Part shown: positions 33,701-48,700 of the stretch, piece by piece | Layout of the letters: every line of letters begins with the position of its first letter | How positions within the stretch are numbered: position 1 is the first letter of the stretch | Source of the DNA: Galbula dea | Taxonomy: Eukaryota > Chordata > Aves > Piciformes > Galbulidae | NCBI GenBank assembly: GCA_013399015.1 | Contig: VWZX01002707.1 | Span: forward strand, 44,391-108,390 | Direction: 5' to 3' | DNA: 64,000 bases | The notes under the pieces: generated by a model | The model's database searches: none | What the model was told of the DNA's origin: nothing | What the model saw: only the letters and a program-made list of their open reading frames with translations | Position numbers and translations under genes: made by a program

Positions 33701-36700
33701 TAAGCAACTGATTTTCAACTGATATAAATTGCTCATTTTGGCAAAACCCTAAGATTATTAAAATTAAGAGTGCAGCACATGGTTTAGGATTAGATACTAG
33801 ACTTCAAATAGAGTCAAGATGTGCTAGTCTTTGTCTCTTTATATGTAGATATCCACTAATAAATACAAAAGATTTGGGAAAAAAACCAAAACAACCCTAG
33901 TATCTAGAAGTATGAGATTCAGGAAGAAAACCATTTTGAGTAGGGATTTGCATTGTCATTCTCTGGAGTCTTTAGCTTTGCTTTCTTCCCTTGCTATTTG
34001 CTTTTCCATTTTACTAAAATGTTCCTATCTCTAAAGGAAATATTTACTGAAAGGAGATTATAAACCACAAAACTCTGTTCTACATATTCAGAAACAGAAA
34101 TTCTAAGTGACAAAGTTTTTAATTGGTGACAAAGACATAGTATAACTTCACATTATTATCACCTAAAGTTTTTCCTTTCCATTTTCTTCCCTTCAGCTCT
34201 CTGTGACATTTTGTATTTGGCAACACGTTGAGCAGTCTTCTTATTGCCCTAGACAAAGAGTTGCAGGACACACAACAGAAGGCGTACTACTACTGGCAGC
34301 ACTGTGCCACAGGAAACAAACTGGAGAGCTTACTTATGCTAAGTTCTGCATGGAGAAAGTTACTGTACATTTACTACAGTGTATGCACTACATATGGCAT
34401 TATGGAACCTTCACCAGAGTTTTATTTCCTTGGGCTTTTGGTGGGGACATTCCTCACAATTTATAAAACCTGCAATAACTGTAGACAAATCCAAGCTGAA
34501 AATGGTTTCTCATGAACACTCCAACAAAAGAATTTCTACTGAGTCTTAAAAGAACAGTCACTTTAACTTGCCTCCCCACATTTTCAGTTCTATGAAGACA
34601 GGACATTCTCGGGTGGAAGGTGGACCCCCAAAAAACCCAAACAGTAGAAGTGTTACTGGGAAATAGTCTTGCATGACTTTTCAAATGAACATTTATAAGC
34701 TCATTTCCAGGACTCTGAAAAACTTTCAATAAATACCATGAAGTAACCGGAAGGAAGCAACATTTTATTAAATCTTGTGATTTCAGAGTACAAATCAAAG
34801 CTGAAGAAGACAGATATTCCATAATACTTAGCCTCTTCTAATAGACTACTTTTGCTTATCATTCACAATGAAACAAAATGGAGATTTGTGTGCATACACA
34901 TTTTTATTTCCATTTTTTTCAATGTAAATATCAGTAATTATAGTGAAAAGTAACTCATCTTCATCTATGGGAGTGAAAGACAAAAGGCTTTTACTATGCT
35001 GATCTACTCTCAAGTCTTGAGGACGAACTGTAAGACATTAAAAATTCCATTGTGCTGCCAAATAACACAGCACAAATACCATCAAAACTATTTTTAAAAG
35101 CAGCAGCTGAAATCACTATCATTTACTTGCCACATTTGAGAAACAGAATATATGCTATGTTAAGAGGGATAAAACTGGGGGGGAAGATGGTAACCATTCA
35201 GATCTGGTTCCAAAAAAAAAAAAAAAAAAAAAAGAGCACATCTGTGCTTTAGAACCCAGCAGCCAAAAAAAAACCTCCCAGGTGTTTCACAGTAACTCAC
35301 AATACCAGTACTGGTGAAACAGTTCACCTGTAAATTGCAGTACAGGTTCAGGAACTCTTGTTTCTGTTAAGGCAATACATTATCATGCTACTGTCTTAAT
35401 TTTTACATTTCAGACATTCTACACATATATGCACTACAGAAGTATTAAAGACACACTCGTTTTCAATTTATTCCTCACTAAATCCACATACTAGTTTCAT
35501 TGTCTGAAAGTTCCAAAAGACAAGCACATTCCACAGATCTCAGCAGATTATCACCATAAGTAGAAAGCTCTTAAACTGGAAGACAAACAAGATTTACAGG
35601 AAATGTTCTCATATCAAACTGAAAAATGTTTGGTATTCTTGCCAATGTACAATTGTGTAAAAATGAAGACATTTAGGCTCGGTCAAATAACAGGAGAATA
35701 GGCTGCTGTTGGAAAGTTCATTTATTAAAAGCACTAAAGACAATAGCTTAATTATTTTATATTAGAAAGGCCATTTCCTTATGTCAGTGTCTCCTGTTCA
35801 AACCCTAACTGAAAAAAACAAATTACACTTGCAGGGCAAGCCCTCCTCTTCTTCAGCAGAAATTTTCCCAAGGACAATAGCTAAGGCTCTTGGAGCTTTA
35901 ACAGTCATACTTAAGAAATGCTAAGTTAGCACAGCCCTGCATTTCACCTTCTTCCCCAAGGCAGGTAGCCTGTCTTAGGAACTCGCTGGAGAGATAGCAT
36001 CCTCCCTTGCTACTGCAATTCCTATTTGGAATAGACATCTGTAGTATAAACTCATGCAGCTAAGACTTTCTTGGGAAAATAAGCTTTCAGGTAGCAAGAC
36101 TTTCAGCCCTAACTATCCTGCATGTTCTTCTAGTTGCTCACCTAGGAATTGTCTGAGAACTGCATTTTTTAATTTCTGTAAGAATTCCACTGCTAGCCAT
36201 ACAAAATATTTGATTTGGTTTGAGTACAAGTGACCTGTGTGGGAGGAAACAGCACAAGGATTTCAGAAGCTGAAGTAACTTTTTACGTATCAGAATCCTT
36301 CTTTGTACAAGAAAGTGTTTGAAATCCTAATAAAGGTTTCCTAAGCCCTAAGAGAAATACTAAAAAACATTGCTACTTTAAAAAATATTTATAGATATAA
36401 GTTTATTTCTGACAAGTGTTTTCTTCACCCCCTCCAATCCCACTCCACAGACCATAAAGATAGTATCTTCCAGAAGGACCTGGACAGGCTGGAGAGGTGG
36501 GCCCAGATGAACCTCATGAGGTTTAACAAGACCAAGTGCAGGGTCCTGCATCTGGGGCGGAATAATCCCCACTATCAATACAGGCTGGGGGCTGAGGAGA
36601 TAGAGAGCAGCCCTGCAGAAAAGGACTTGGGGGTGTTGGTTGATGAGAAGCTGGACATGAGCAAGCAGTGTGCACTGGCGGCCCAGAAGGCAAATCGCAT

Positions 36701-39700
36701 TCTGGGCTGCATCAAGAGAAGTGTGACCAGCAGATCGAGAGAGGTGATTCTGCCACTGTACTCTGCTCTGGTGAGACCTCATATGGAGAACTGTGTTCAG
36801 CTCTGGAGCCCTCAACACAGGAAGGACATGGACCTGCTGGAGTGGGTCCAAAGCAGGGCTACAAAAATGATCAGGGGGCTGGAACACCTCCCCTATGAGG
36901 ATAGGCTGAGAGAGCTGGGATTGTTCAGCCTTGAGAAGAGAAGGCTTTGGGGGGACCTGATAGTCACCTTCCAGTACCTGAAGGGGTCATATAGAAAGGC
37001 TGGGGAGGGCCTGTTTACAAAGGCCTGTAGGGATAGGACAAGGGGTAATGGATTTAAATTAGGGAAGAGTAGGTTTAGATTAGATATTAGGAAAAAGTTC
37101 CTTACCATGAGGGTAGTGGAACATTGGAACAGGTTGCCCAGGGAGGTGGTTGAGGCCCCGTCCCTGGAGGTGTTCAAGGTGAGGCTGGACAGGGTGCTCG
37201 GCAACCTGATTTAGTTAGAGACGTGCCTACTCACTGTAGGGGGGTTGGACTAGATGACCTCTAAGGTCCTTCCAACCCTGATAAATTCTATGATTCTCTT
37301 GCATTCCCTGCATCTTATTACAAATTTTGTGATCTGTATTAACAATTAAAACAAGGTAATACAGAAGTCTGGAAAATAAGGAAAAAAAGAGACATTGGAA
37401 AGGGTTAGGATCAGCTGTCCAAAACTCTGAGTTTCATATTATTCTTCATAACAATTGAGAGAAAATTATTCCACTCCATCCCAAGTGTTATGACGCATGA
37501 GAAGGCTAGATTTGATTGCACAGGAAACAAGATTTGAGATAAATAATTTTCCTTCTGTTTTGATTAAGCTTGTGTTTCTGAAACTGCTCTCACGCTCATT
37601 TACAAAAGCTTCCTGAAGGAAAAGAACTGAGGGAGTTCCAGAAGAGAAAAGGACTGAGAAAATGGAGATATATTTAGGAAACAGGAGATTATAGGGTGTG
37701 TGCCATTCTGTTGCACTGCCAAGATTCATATGCATGGTGAGGCAATACAATATCCATCATCTAACAGCTGATGTTAGAGCTTACATCTAAAGCCTCAACT
37801 TTTCACAGATTTTAATTCCTCATTCTAAAGTCAAGTAGTATAGTGGCTGGAAGTTAGGAGTTTTCAGTCTGACTGGTAATTTTTGGAACAAAATAATTCT
37901 TTTTCTTTTAAGGAATGTGAAATGCTTCTTCTTTCAAACTGCCTAACTTAAGACTTCCCCAGCTTGCTTACCCTTGTTTGCCTGTCCTCCACTTCCTCCC
38001 ACACCCATCTGGCTTTCCTTCCTTTGGAAGCTTTATTTTAGAGACAAAACAGAATTAAACTGCTAAGTAGTGACGAGTGCAAGTTTCAATTTCCTCTATT
38101 ATTCTTTAACTCTTGTCTCCCAGATAGCCATTAATTAAAAATAGGGAATAAAATATGAACTTGACTGATTAATGCTGAGACAGTATTTTATTAGCATGTA
38201 TTGGTTGCAAGTAATGTTGAAGGTATTTTTCTGGAAGAACTGATTTTTAAGCTTCTTCATAGTAATTTACCCCCAAATAAACTAATTCACCTTAAAATAC
38301 AATGTGTTCTTTCCGTTTCTTTCTGCTTAAAGGAAGAGAAAAACACCTCTGAAAGTTCTCCCAATATTTCATATAAACATGATGTATGGGTAATCAAATC
38401 AGATTATCCACATCTGAAGCCTGACTGCTTCCAAACTTGGATTCTTCATTTCACACTTACTACCAAAAATCAGAATACTCTTTGTTCTAGTAAGGCAGCT
38501 TAATTAGGAAGGGTTATTCTCCCTTATGTCCTGTTCAGCAAATACAGACACTTCCTTATGAACACATCAGTCTCTTGCCAACATCAATCTATGGAACTGA
38601 ATGCTGTTGAGTACTTCCATTATATCCAAGGAACTGTGCATGAAACAAATTACTTAACTGTATGAAGTTACTATCTGTTCTCCTTGTAACTATTCCCTAT
38701 ATTTAAATCTCATTTTCAAATAGTAATTGTTAAGTGTCTTGGTTTTACTTCTTAAACTACTGCTTTAAACAGAACATTCACTAGCATCTGCCAACAAGTT
38801 AAGATATTTATATTTCCATAGCCTGAAATGTGTATTTTAGTAGGTAGCTATTACATTTTGACCTGGCTGTGTTTTACTCAGTGATGTTCCTCTGTATGAT
38901 GACATTTAGTTTGAAATCTCCCTGCTCCAATTTGTATAGCTGACTGTACTTACATGAAGCTTGTTAAGGAAGCTATTTATGATTTATAAAGCACTAATAT
39001 GCTTTACAGAACAGAGTAATGCTAATTGTAACATCACCTTCCCTTCTGCTTATATTAAAAACAAGTGAAAAAACTTTTCAAAAAATCTTCAGCTCTAAAT
39101 ACCTCAGATGTGATTTTAATTCTAGCCTGCACAATTCACTGATGCCAACAGAAATTCTGAGTTCTGCAGTTTCTCAACACTAAGCACCCTAGAAAACCTT
39201 CATAAAACAAACATAGTTTATCTGGTTCATATTTTACTCAGGAGGTCTTCATATCTAGCTCCAAAACTAACATAAACAATTTTGTGAGGAAAACAAAAAT
39301 ATAGCTGACAATTATTCTCATTTTTCTCGGAGAGATGACTGGAGATTAGGCCCCTTGGTCAAAAGGAAAGAGAAGCAAGAGGGAATCCAGTTGGGGGCTA
39401 CCAAGATGACTACGGTCCTCAAGAAACTAGGCTCATTTAGCAAGAATTATACTGCAGGAAACCACTACCAGAAACAGACTCAGTTTAGCACACTTAGCCA
39501 AAGAGAAGAGGAGTAATTCCCTCTCATCAGAGCTCAATAATACTTTTAAGTCTTGGTCCCCCTACAAAAATTATGCACACAATTATTTCCAAATAGACAC
39601 CTAACAACGTTTTCATACACAGATATATGGATGTAAATAATATATTAAATAGGCCACTCAGAACTATAAGGAGGCCTGACCACCTTCCTTTGTTTTTAAA

Positions 39701-42700
39701 CATCAGGACAATCCTGCTAATATGTAGTACTTGAAGTGGAGTAACAGAAATAAATTCAAGAGTATGGTGCTAGCATGCCATTTAAATGCCAGCTTCTGTG
39801 ATATACCCACACCAAGCTGCAGCAACTGCCTTGATGCATCAACACTGCAATAGCAGCCACACAGCTGATACTACAGTTCGTACAAAATTTCTTCCACTCC
39901 TCTAATTAAGGGTGCATTGTCATATCTGAAAATGACAACTGGTACACTTTGGTCACCAACACACTATTGTTATAACCACACAGATTTAGATCCTCCTGGA
40001 TCTCTAGAACTAGCCATTCCTCCTGTCAGAAATCATGTTAGCCCATGTCATTATAAATGTATAGAGCAAACGCTCCCATGAAAAGGCTTCACTGTTTGCT
40101 CTCGTGTAAGCAAATGCAGCACAAAGTGTTAATGACATGCTGAGTTTATGCCCTCCACCTCCTTCCTCCAGGCTAATCACTCTTCTTAGCTGTGGCAGTC
40201 AATTAGAAACACTTGCTATAAAGGTATTGCATTAGACAGGCTGTTCCAGGGACATTTCAGAGAAGCTGTGAAAGGGAATTGACTCCTGAAAGATCGCCAA
40301 ATACGAAAGGTTACAAACAGCAAAGGCTGCAGGCAGGAAGGAACCTGGAAAAGCAGCAAGGAAACAGCAGTCTGCTTCATTACTGGGCTTCTGCCCACGG
40401 ATCTCTACGAGAGGGTAAAAGGTGAAGAAGCGATTAACTGGTTCATCAGGTACTCAGTTGATAACTGCAAACAGACTTTTATGTCTGGCAGATGGTTCTT
40501 AGGACTTAAGAGGGTTAAGCTCAAACTTCATCCTACTGAGAAGGGGAATTCTTAAGCTCTGTGAGCAAATGAGGTCATTCCTTACAAAACGACTGCTGTG
40601 CCATGCCTGGCCACGAAGTGGTGCCACGGAGGTCGGAAGAACTGTGACTCAACCTGTGGCACTGATCCAGAAGAAGGAGGCTGCTGAGCTCGGATTGTTA
40701 TGTAGACAATCCACCTCCGATTAGCAGAAACTTCTCTAGATCTTTCCAGGCAAACTAACATTGTATGATTTTGTTGAGACTTAAGACAACAAGTATGAAA
40801 ACTGGGGAAGGAATGAAATTTCTAGGAATGGGCAGACAAGCAATTCCTCTTGTCAAAGAGGTATTTAAGTCTTCTAAGGAAATGTTGAGAAAGAGCACAG
40901 TTTTATTTTGATTAAACTGGTCATTTGAAGAGCTCATTGGAGAACCTGTGTGAAGTGTAAGAAGTGTATAAATCAGATATTACACTCTGCCTATGGGTAA
41001 ATCAACCTTATGACTAAGAAAAATGTTACCAAGGTTTTAAACATCTGTTGTTCATCTGCAATGCAGTAATTTGATCCTGGTCTTTAAAAAGTTTTTTAAT
41101 AAATCTGTAATTTTTAAAAGTACAGGTATGACAAGAAATGCAGGTTTCTTATATGAAAAGAAACAGTTACTATATCTCATTAATTTACCTAATAATTCTA
41201 ACTCTAAAAACCTAGATGTTCTTCTGTAACATAAAGCAATTCATTTGCAATGCTTCCCTCCAGTTCTCTATCAAACTATAACACAAAATGTTCTTAGCAG
41301 AGCTGTTGCTACATCCAATGACTACACGGGAAGAGTTCATAAGAAGATGTTCATACCTTTTTTGCACTCTCAGGACCTGCTTCATCAAACCGAAACCGGA
41401 CAATACGGAAATCTTTGCAATAAATTATTAATTCAGTTGGATTGAATTTAAGTTTCTGGTTGGGACCAAGGACCTTCTGCTTCCTCTTGGTGTCATTCAC
41501 TGTCATGAAAAAAACAAAGTTATTGGACTGCATTTTCTAAGAATAAAATACAAGACAGGCTCAAATAGATAAAGTAATGTTGCTACCAGCAATTTTTCAT
41601 TTAAAAGAATACTTCAACTGTTAACTAAGGTAGAAAAATCTATAGGTCTTCCTGTTGATCAATCTCCTTTCAAACAAGTGGCTGAATTATTGTTTCCTGT
41701 ATGTCCAGATTCTTTTTGTCCATCAGCAGCTTCACAACAAAGTATGCCAAGGTATTCCATGAAGTATTCCCAAGAGGGATTTTTGCTCCCAGTTAACTGC
41801 ATATTCTGTAATGCCCTTCTCAGGCACAGTAACTGTCATGACTGCTGATTTATTTGCTTATTTATAACTAGGAGGTATAAAAAAAGCACTGGAGTTAAGA
41901 CTAACTCCTTATTTCTTACATAAAGCTCAGGAATAGAGACATAGTAAATTGCCAGCTGGACTAGGCCTGCCTAGACAGACTCTGTCTCTTGGCCTATATA
42001 CCTCCTTTTCAAAAATAAAGTTCAGTTGTAAAAAATAAGCATCACGGAAGCCACAAAGATTCTATTTGTGGTAACTGGGAAAACTGGGGCATGTAGCTGT
42101 TGAATGATTAAGCGACAAAACTGCCCGGTTGCAGGCATCTTCTTCAGGGCTAAACTTCAGTACTTCCAGGGAACTTAAGCATTTCAAGCCACCTCCAGCT
42201 ATTCACTTTCAATATAATCATCATAAAGCAATCTCTTCTGCAGCACAGGTGAAAACCTCCCATTAATTCCTGTCAGTAAAAGTTGATGCTTCATTTAATT
42301 TAGGGCAAACCTGCATTAACAGAACAATCTCCTCAAGTCTGTATCAGGGAATACTGTCCTCGTCCCCTAAAAAGCTTCAAACATCAACTGAAAAGCTGAA
42401 CAGAAATGGTTTCTAGAGAGCTTCTACCATTCTTCTAATGAAACTGCAAACCTTCATACTATTTGACAGTTTGGGGACACATGCACAGAACAGTAATCCA
42501 GAACCTGTCAGCCCTCAAGTTTCAAAATAAAAGCTATCTGTAGTTCTCCTCCACTTAGGAACAACACACTTCATGTAAGACAGCACACGATTACATTTGA
42601 GGCTGGTAAATTAGAATTATATAAATTAGAAGAATTTATACAAGTGTTTGAGATGTTAAATAAGACTGCAACAGCATAAACACCTCTCCATACAAAAGAG

Positions 42701-45700
42701 TCATTAAGAGATTTGTAATTCTGCGACTGTTTCGTGATTTCTCCTTGGTATTTTTGAAAAGGGGAAACAAGTGCAATCAAATGCAAGGTCAACAGCATCT
42801 CTTCACTCAAAAAAAAATAATAAAAAAGCATTTCTTCATAAATGCTTTTCCTCAGATACACATTAATCTTTTCACAGTGCCTGCAAACAGCTTCCAGAGT
42901 GGAAATGGATTAACTGGATAACTTCGGGCACTAAAAACATAAGTAATGATTTAAATAATCTACAGACAGAAAGCCAAGTATTTAACAGCCCATATCATAA
43001 TCAAGATTTGAAAAATTAACAGTTATATGATATTCAACTACAATATATAAAACATTCTTACAAAAAGGTTAGCCTAAAGCATCTACTAAATCAAAAACTG
43101 GTTCTTCAAGATATGTATTTAAGTTATGTTATAAGACTTTTGAGGACCACTAGCTACTTACTTGCTAAAAATTAGACAAGATTGAAAACTCAAACATTTA
43201 CATTGTCAGTTATTCCAGCTATGTGCAAACTGTGTAAGTGATATGCTTTTTCCAGCCTAGTGTTTTTAAATGTACAAGATTTCAGATGCTTGAATATAAA
43301 AAAGTTGCTAACAAAATTTTGTTCTACTATACCCGGTGTTGACTCAGTATTGCAGCTGAATTTAAAAGCAACATAAAAAGCTAACCAAATGTGTCTCCTG
43401 CGTGGTACCTCAGGTTTTATTCAGCTTTTAAGGCTTTCATCCTCATTTTAAATAAACCAAATTCTTCAAAACAGGGAGGATTAGTGACATAAAACCTTAA
43501 GCACCAACAATTTTGCACAACTTAAGCAGTTCACCATTTTGAACAAAACAAGTTTAAAGACCATTATTTTTGACATACCTGTGACAATCTGCTCGATGCA
43601 TGTTAGTGGGACATCATGTTCACCAAGGAGGAGGTTTTTATAATGGAATTTCTGAAACACATGAACTCAGAGTTATTAATTGCAGTTCTGCAGTTCACAA
43701 ACAGATATACAGTACAACTTTGAAGAAAAGATGACAAAAATCAGGCATGACTAGACTTTTCTAACATGTGCCATGCTTGTCTGTTCATAGGCAATTAGAA
43801 GTTGTGGCCACAGCTTGCTTGTGTTGGTGAATGAGGGTCCTGGTAGATGGAAGAATGACCAGGAGCCAGCAGTATGCTCTTGTGGCCAGCAGGGTCAACG
43901 GGATTCTGGGGTGGATTAGAAGGGGTGTGTTCAGTAAGTCGAAAGAGGTTCTTCTCTACCTCTACTCTACCCTGGTGAGGCTGCATCTGGAATATTGTGT
44001 CCAGTTCAGGGCCCCTCAGTTCAAGAAAGGTAGGGAACTGCTTGAAAGAGTCCAGCACAGAGCCACAAAGATGGTTAAGGGGGTGGAACGTCTTCCTTAT
44101 GAGGAAAGGTTAAGGGAGCTAGGACTCTTTAGCCTGGAGAAGAAGAGACTAAGGGGTGACCTCATTTATGCTTTTAAATATGTAAAGGGTGTGTGTCAGG
44201 AGGATGGGGTCAGGCTCTTCTCAGTGAAGCCCAGTGACAGGACAAGGGGCAGTGGCTGTAAGCTGAAGCATAGGAGGTTCCAAGTGAATACAAGACAAAA
44301 TTTTTTCCCAGTTCAGGTGCCGGGGCACTGGAACAGACTGCCCAGAGAAGTTGTGAAGTCTCCTTCTCTGGAGATATTCAAGACTCATCTGGATGCATTT
44401 CTGTGTGACCTGGTCTAGGGAATCCTGCTGTGGCAGGGGGGTTGGACAAGATGATCTTTCAAGGTCCCTTCTAACTCCTAACATTCTGTGATTCTGTGAA
44501 TGCACACCAAATTGTTTAGAAACACCAGTGGTGGTGTATGCAAATAACCTCACTACTTGCACTGAATTTACTAGCCCCAAAAATGGCTGGTAGAAATTCA
44601 TTACAATATGAAGTGTAACATATTTTGAAAACTGATTTCTATATATAAGTTTTAATGACTACGTCATGTCTATTTTTTTTTCTTAAGTAGCTTTGTTCAA
44701 ATTTACTAAACATTACTGAATAAGCACCTGTCTACTTTCACAGCTTTACACATGCCTAGTTAATGAAGTGTTTCTTTTAAAATCCCAAAATGAGAGTGAA
44801 AACTCTACTGAAAATAACAGAGTTCACAACCTGGATTTCCAAACATTGCTGTATGCTGTGCTGTTCAAAAACTGATGAAAGTTTTGAGTATCACATGTTC
44901 TGCTTTGACAAAGGCTTGGTTTTTTCTCCCCTTTTGTTATGGTTTCATCTAAAATGAGAACTCATTTGATGGTTACTTTGTCCTCCATCAGCAATGCCAA
45001 TAAAACTTGGACACACTAGAGGCTTTGCTAACCTGACCCTTGTCTAGTCAAAAGGAACATCTGTGACTACCTTCTGCAAGGAGGAACATGTGTTTGTATA
45101 ATTTGTGCCTTGCCTTTTGTAAAGCCACTTCCCAATGAATGCTCCATAAGAAGATAAATAGAGCTGGCCCTACTTCCCTATCAAACTTGCACTGTTCTGG
45201 TATTTACAGGGCAGGAATGGAATTGCAACACAGCCTGAACAGGACAGATCATAGGATTGTCAGAGTTGGAAGGGACCTCAAAGATCATCCAGTTCCAACT
45301 CCCCTACCTGGCAGGGACACCATCCACTAGATCAGGTTGCCCAGGGCCCTATCAAGCCTTGTCTTAAAAGCTTCCAGGGATGAGGCCTCCACAACCTCTC
45401 TGGGCAACCTGTTCCACTGTCTCACCACCCTCACAGTGAAAAACTTCTTCCTAATATCCAACCTAAATCTACCTTCCTCTAGCTTACACCCATTTCCCCT
45501 GGTTCTATCACTGTCTGACCTCCTAAAAAGTCCCCTGCCAGCTTTCTTGTAGGCCCCCTTCAGATACTGGAAGGCTACAATAAGGTCCCCTCAGAGCCTT
45601 CTCCTCTGCAGGCTGAACAATCCCAACAATCTCAGCCTGCCCTCGTAGGAGAGGTGCTCCAGTCCTCTGCTCATTTAAAACCTATGTTTTAGAAGGTGTC

Positions 45701-48700
45701 ACATATCAGATATGAGACAGATTCACTGTATTCTGATTAAATCCATTTTGTGTGTCACATTTGTTGTCATGATGTAGCAATGTAGTAACAAACCTGTAGT
45801 GGCATTGGGTCATCTGTAATAAAGGAAATCTTGAAGTTAGTGCAAACCAATTTGCCCCACAGGTCATATTGACTTGTATCTGAAGCAATGCATTTTCTTA
45901 CAAAATTTACTTCATTTACCACAATTTCACCTAAAACAGAAAAAAAGGGAGGGGGAAAAAGAAGCCTTTATAAATCATGTAGGTACAACAATTCTCAGTC
46001 TGTAGTACCAAGAAACCCCCAACTCTATACCTGTTTTAATTTATACGCATCTAGAGTTTAACCATCCAACTTCAGGGAAAAAGAAAACTACCATTCCAAA
46101 ATAGACAATATTGTGCAGTATTCAGAAGAAAAAAAACAACAACCAAACAAAAAAATTCCCCTACAAAACAAACCAACATGCAAAAACAAACACAACAAAA
46201 AAACCCCACCACTACAAATAAAACCAAACCACACACCACTTTCCTTATACACAGAGATCAAAATCTGCAGTTCTTCACTTAAAGATTCACTGGTTTGGCC
46301 AACACTATCCTTTAAGCAAATACATCCATGTATTTGAAGTATCATGTATTTTAAAAACTGAAATTAGTTGGGTACTGTTAAGCACTTTAGAGAGTTTTAT
46401 GAACTTCATGAATTCAGAATATTCAGTCCACATCTACTTTTGCATTTATAAGCAGATTTTCAGGTGATTTCATAAAAGAAAAAAACAGAATAAAACCACA
46501 TTAAACACTTCAAATTTTCTACTGTGACAATCTACTGAAGGAGGCCAACCATTTCCTGTTAGAAAACAGAAGATGCAAGGAAAAAAAATTATGCTGATTC
46601 ATCTGGGACAAGCTATGACATAAAAAAGCATACAGGCAAATGAGACTGAAAGACCATTTAAAAGGAAAAAAAATAAATTCCTACATGTTATTCTTCTTTT
46701 CCACAACAGAGGTTCCTGAAAGCTAAATACTAACTTTATTCTTACTTCAGGAGATGAACATGGTTATTTATTTTACTTCTGTATATAACTCTCAGTCCTG
46801 TTATCAGATCAACCACCTCCTTCTGCTGCTGTTTAGCCCATAGTGTGGGAGTGAAAGTGCATTCAAGGAAAGTGGAATTTTGCAGTAGATGTAGGGTTTT
46901 GATTGCTAAAGCCTAATTTGCTCATATTTAGTCCCAGTTGCCTGAAACATCATCTCGAGAGTGTCCTTTGCTTTGCAAAGTAAACAGTCAGTTCTTTGAG
47001 TGACTATAAAGGCTACAATCAGCTATCTGTTTGCCCAGTGAGTATGGATACAGCTTAGTATAAATCTCCTGTCTGTCTCCTGATCTAGAGAAGGTACTTT
47101 CTTCAGGTAGTCACTGCATCAAAGTAACCATACATTCAAATAACTGTCTTTAGCATTCCAAATGCTTCAGCAGAAACACACCTTTTGCTAAGCCTGAGAT
47201 CTAGTCTCTGCAGATGCTTCTCATCCGAAGCTATTTAGCTAAGCTGCCCTAATAACTCTCTTGCCCCTAACATGATTAAGCATCCACCTGGAAGCCACGA
47301 AGAGCAGCAGCAAACAGTCCCCGATTTTAGTTCAGTTGTGATAAAAAGCTAGAAAAAAATTATTAAGACTAACTCTGTAGGTGCTGAGCAGAATCATGTT
47401 CAGTATTCTGGGACCATCTGAAGATGTAAGCAGACAAGTTTTGCTCACCAGTGGTTATCATGTACATGCATAAACTATGCACATGCATAATCTATGCCAG
47501 AAGTAGCAAGAGTTGTGAAAATAAATGCTCTATAGACTGAAGTGCTGGAGCTTTAAAGTCTTTTCTCAAATATTACTAAACTGTGTTTAAACAGACTTTT
47601 GAATTTGAAAAAAAAAAAAGTTTGACAGCTTCCATACAAAGTTCAGCCAAGTCCACAGCAACTGGAAACAATGTCTTATCCTGGGGTACATTAAGAATGA
47701 CAAGTCTTACTTCTGTTAAACACTAACAAAAAATGTTTTATTACTTATAGTGGAGTCTGCCTGAAACTTCATGCTCAGAATTTTTTTCTAATAAGCTATT
47801 TACTTAAATAACTGCAAAAACCCAAACTGTGTATGAAAGCAATTCCTTCTCACAGTTGATGTTGATCCTCAACTACTCACTGCTCGAGTTGTCAGTCACA
47901 TTCTGCCTAGAAAGCTTCACCTCTCCACAGTCAGCTGTTCTAAACCTAAATAGTTTTTATTCTTCTTGCTCTCAGTACTTCCAGCATATCACAGCATTTC
48001 TAAAGAGATAAGGAGAAACAAATACACTATGAAATGAAGCATAACTTTCATAGTTATTTTTCCCATATAACATTCTCTTACCTGTTATCACATGTAGTAT
48101 TGTTTCAGATACTGAAACGAGACATTCTTGCTAAAAACACAAATTACTATTACCAGACTATCTCAGAACTTTGTGTCTTTGATGCTACAAAACAGTAGAG
48201 AAATAAGAGATTCATGCAAACTTCTTCAATTTGAATCTACTACAGTTTAAAACATGTCTGCGACATCGTTCTCTTTACCAAATCCAGTCCTTTCTATTTC
48301 CCTCCTGTGTTCCTCATAACTGTGTGGCTACGCTACAACATCTTGACACCAATCCTATTTCAGTCAACTCCATTTATTCTCGTTTCACCCTACACAAACA
48401 CATTCTGGATTTTTAGGCCTTGCTTCTCTTTTGCCCTTAAGTTAACAAATCTAACACACAACTGTCAGTTTTGAACCTGAGTGTTATAATGTGGCAAGAC
48501 AGAGAGTCTGTGCATACCATTTACAACCAAAGGGTTTAAACATTTACAATGAAGCATGAGAAAGGTTGCAATGCAAATTTAACAGATGTAATTTTCAAAA
48601 ACATTCAGAAAACTGAATTTTTCTTTTTTTAAGTGCAGGTTTGGAATTTTATATTGCCTCAGCTTTTATCCCTCATTCAGACGTCTATAACAAGCAATAT

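Larger units (their letters stand above)
32126..41356 (-). other. MTMR10 intron 5, 9.2 kb
   Basis: Contains a diverged CR1 RT remnant (about 32800-32995), an A22 tract (35212-35233) and a plus-strand CR1 copy (36463-37297). The stretch 40.2-40.9 kb is richer in CpG than its surroundings but has no identity I can give. The rest is AT-rich and unannotated. Confidence 0.65.
43652..45793 (-). other. MTMR10 intron 3 with two CR1 copies
   Basis: A plus-strand CR1 copy (43822-44500) and a minus-strand one (45249-45675) face each other across about 750 bp of unique DNA. Confidence 0.8.

Noticed and set aside
36507..37214. A 235-codon open frame as a host gene
   Set aside because: Its sequence is the post-RT region of CR1 ORF2, and it ends in a CR1 3' tail; it is a truncated LINE.
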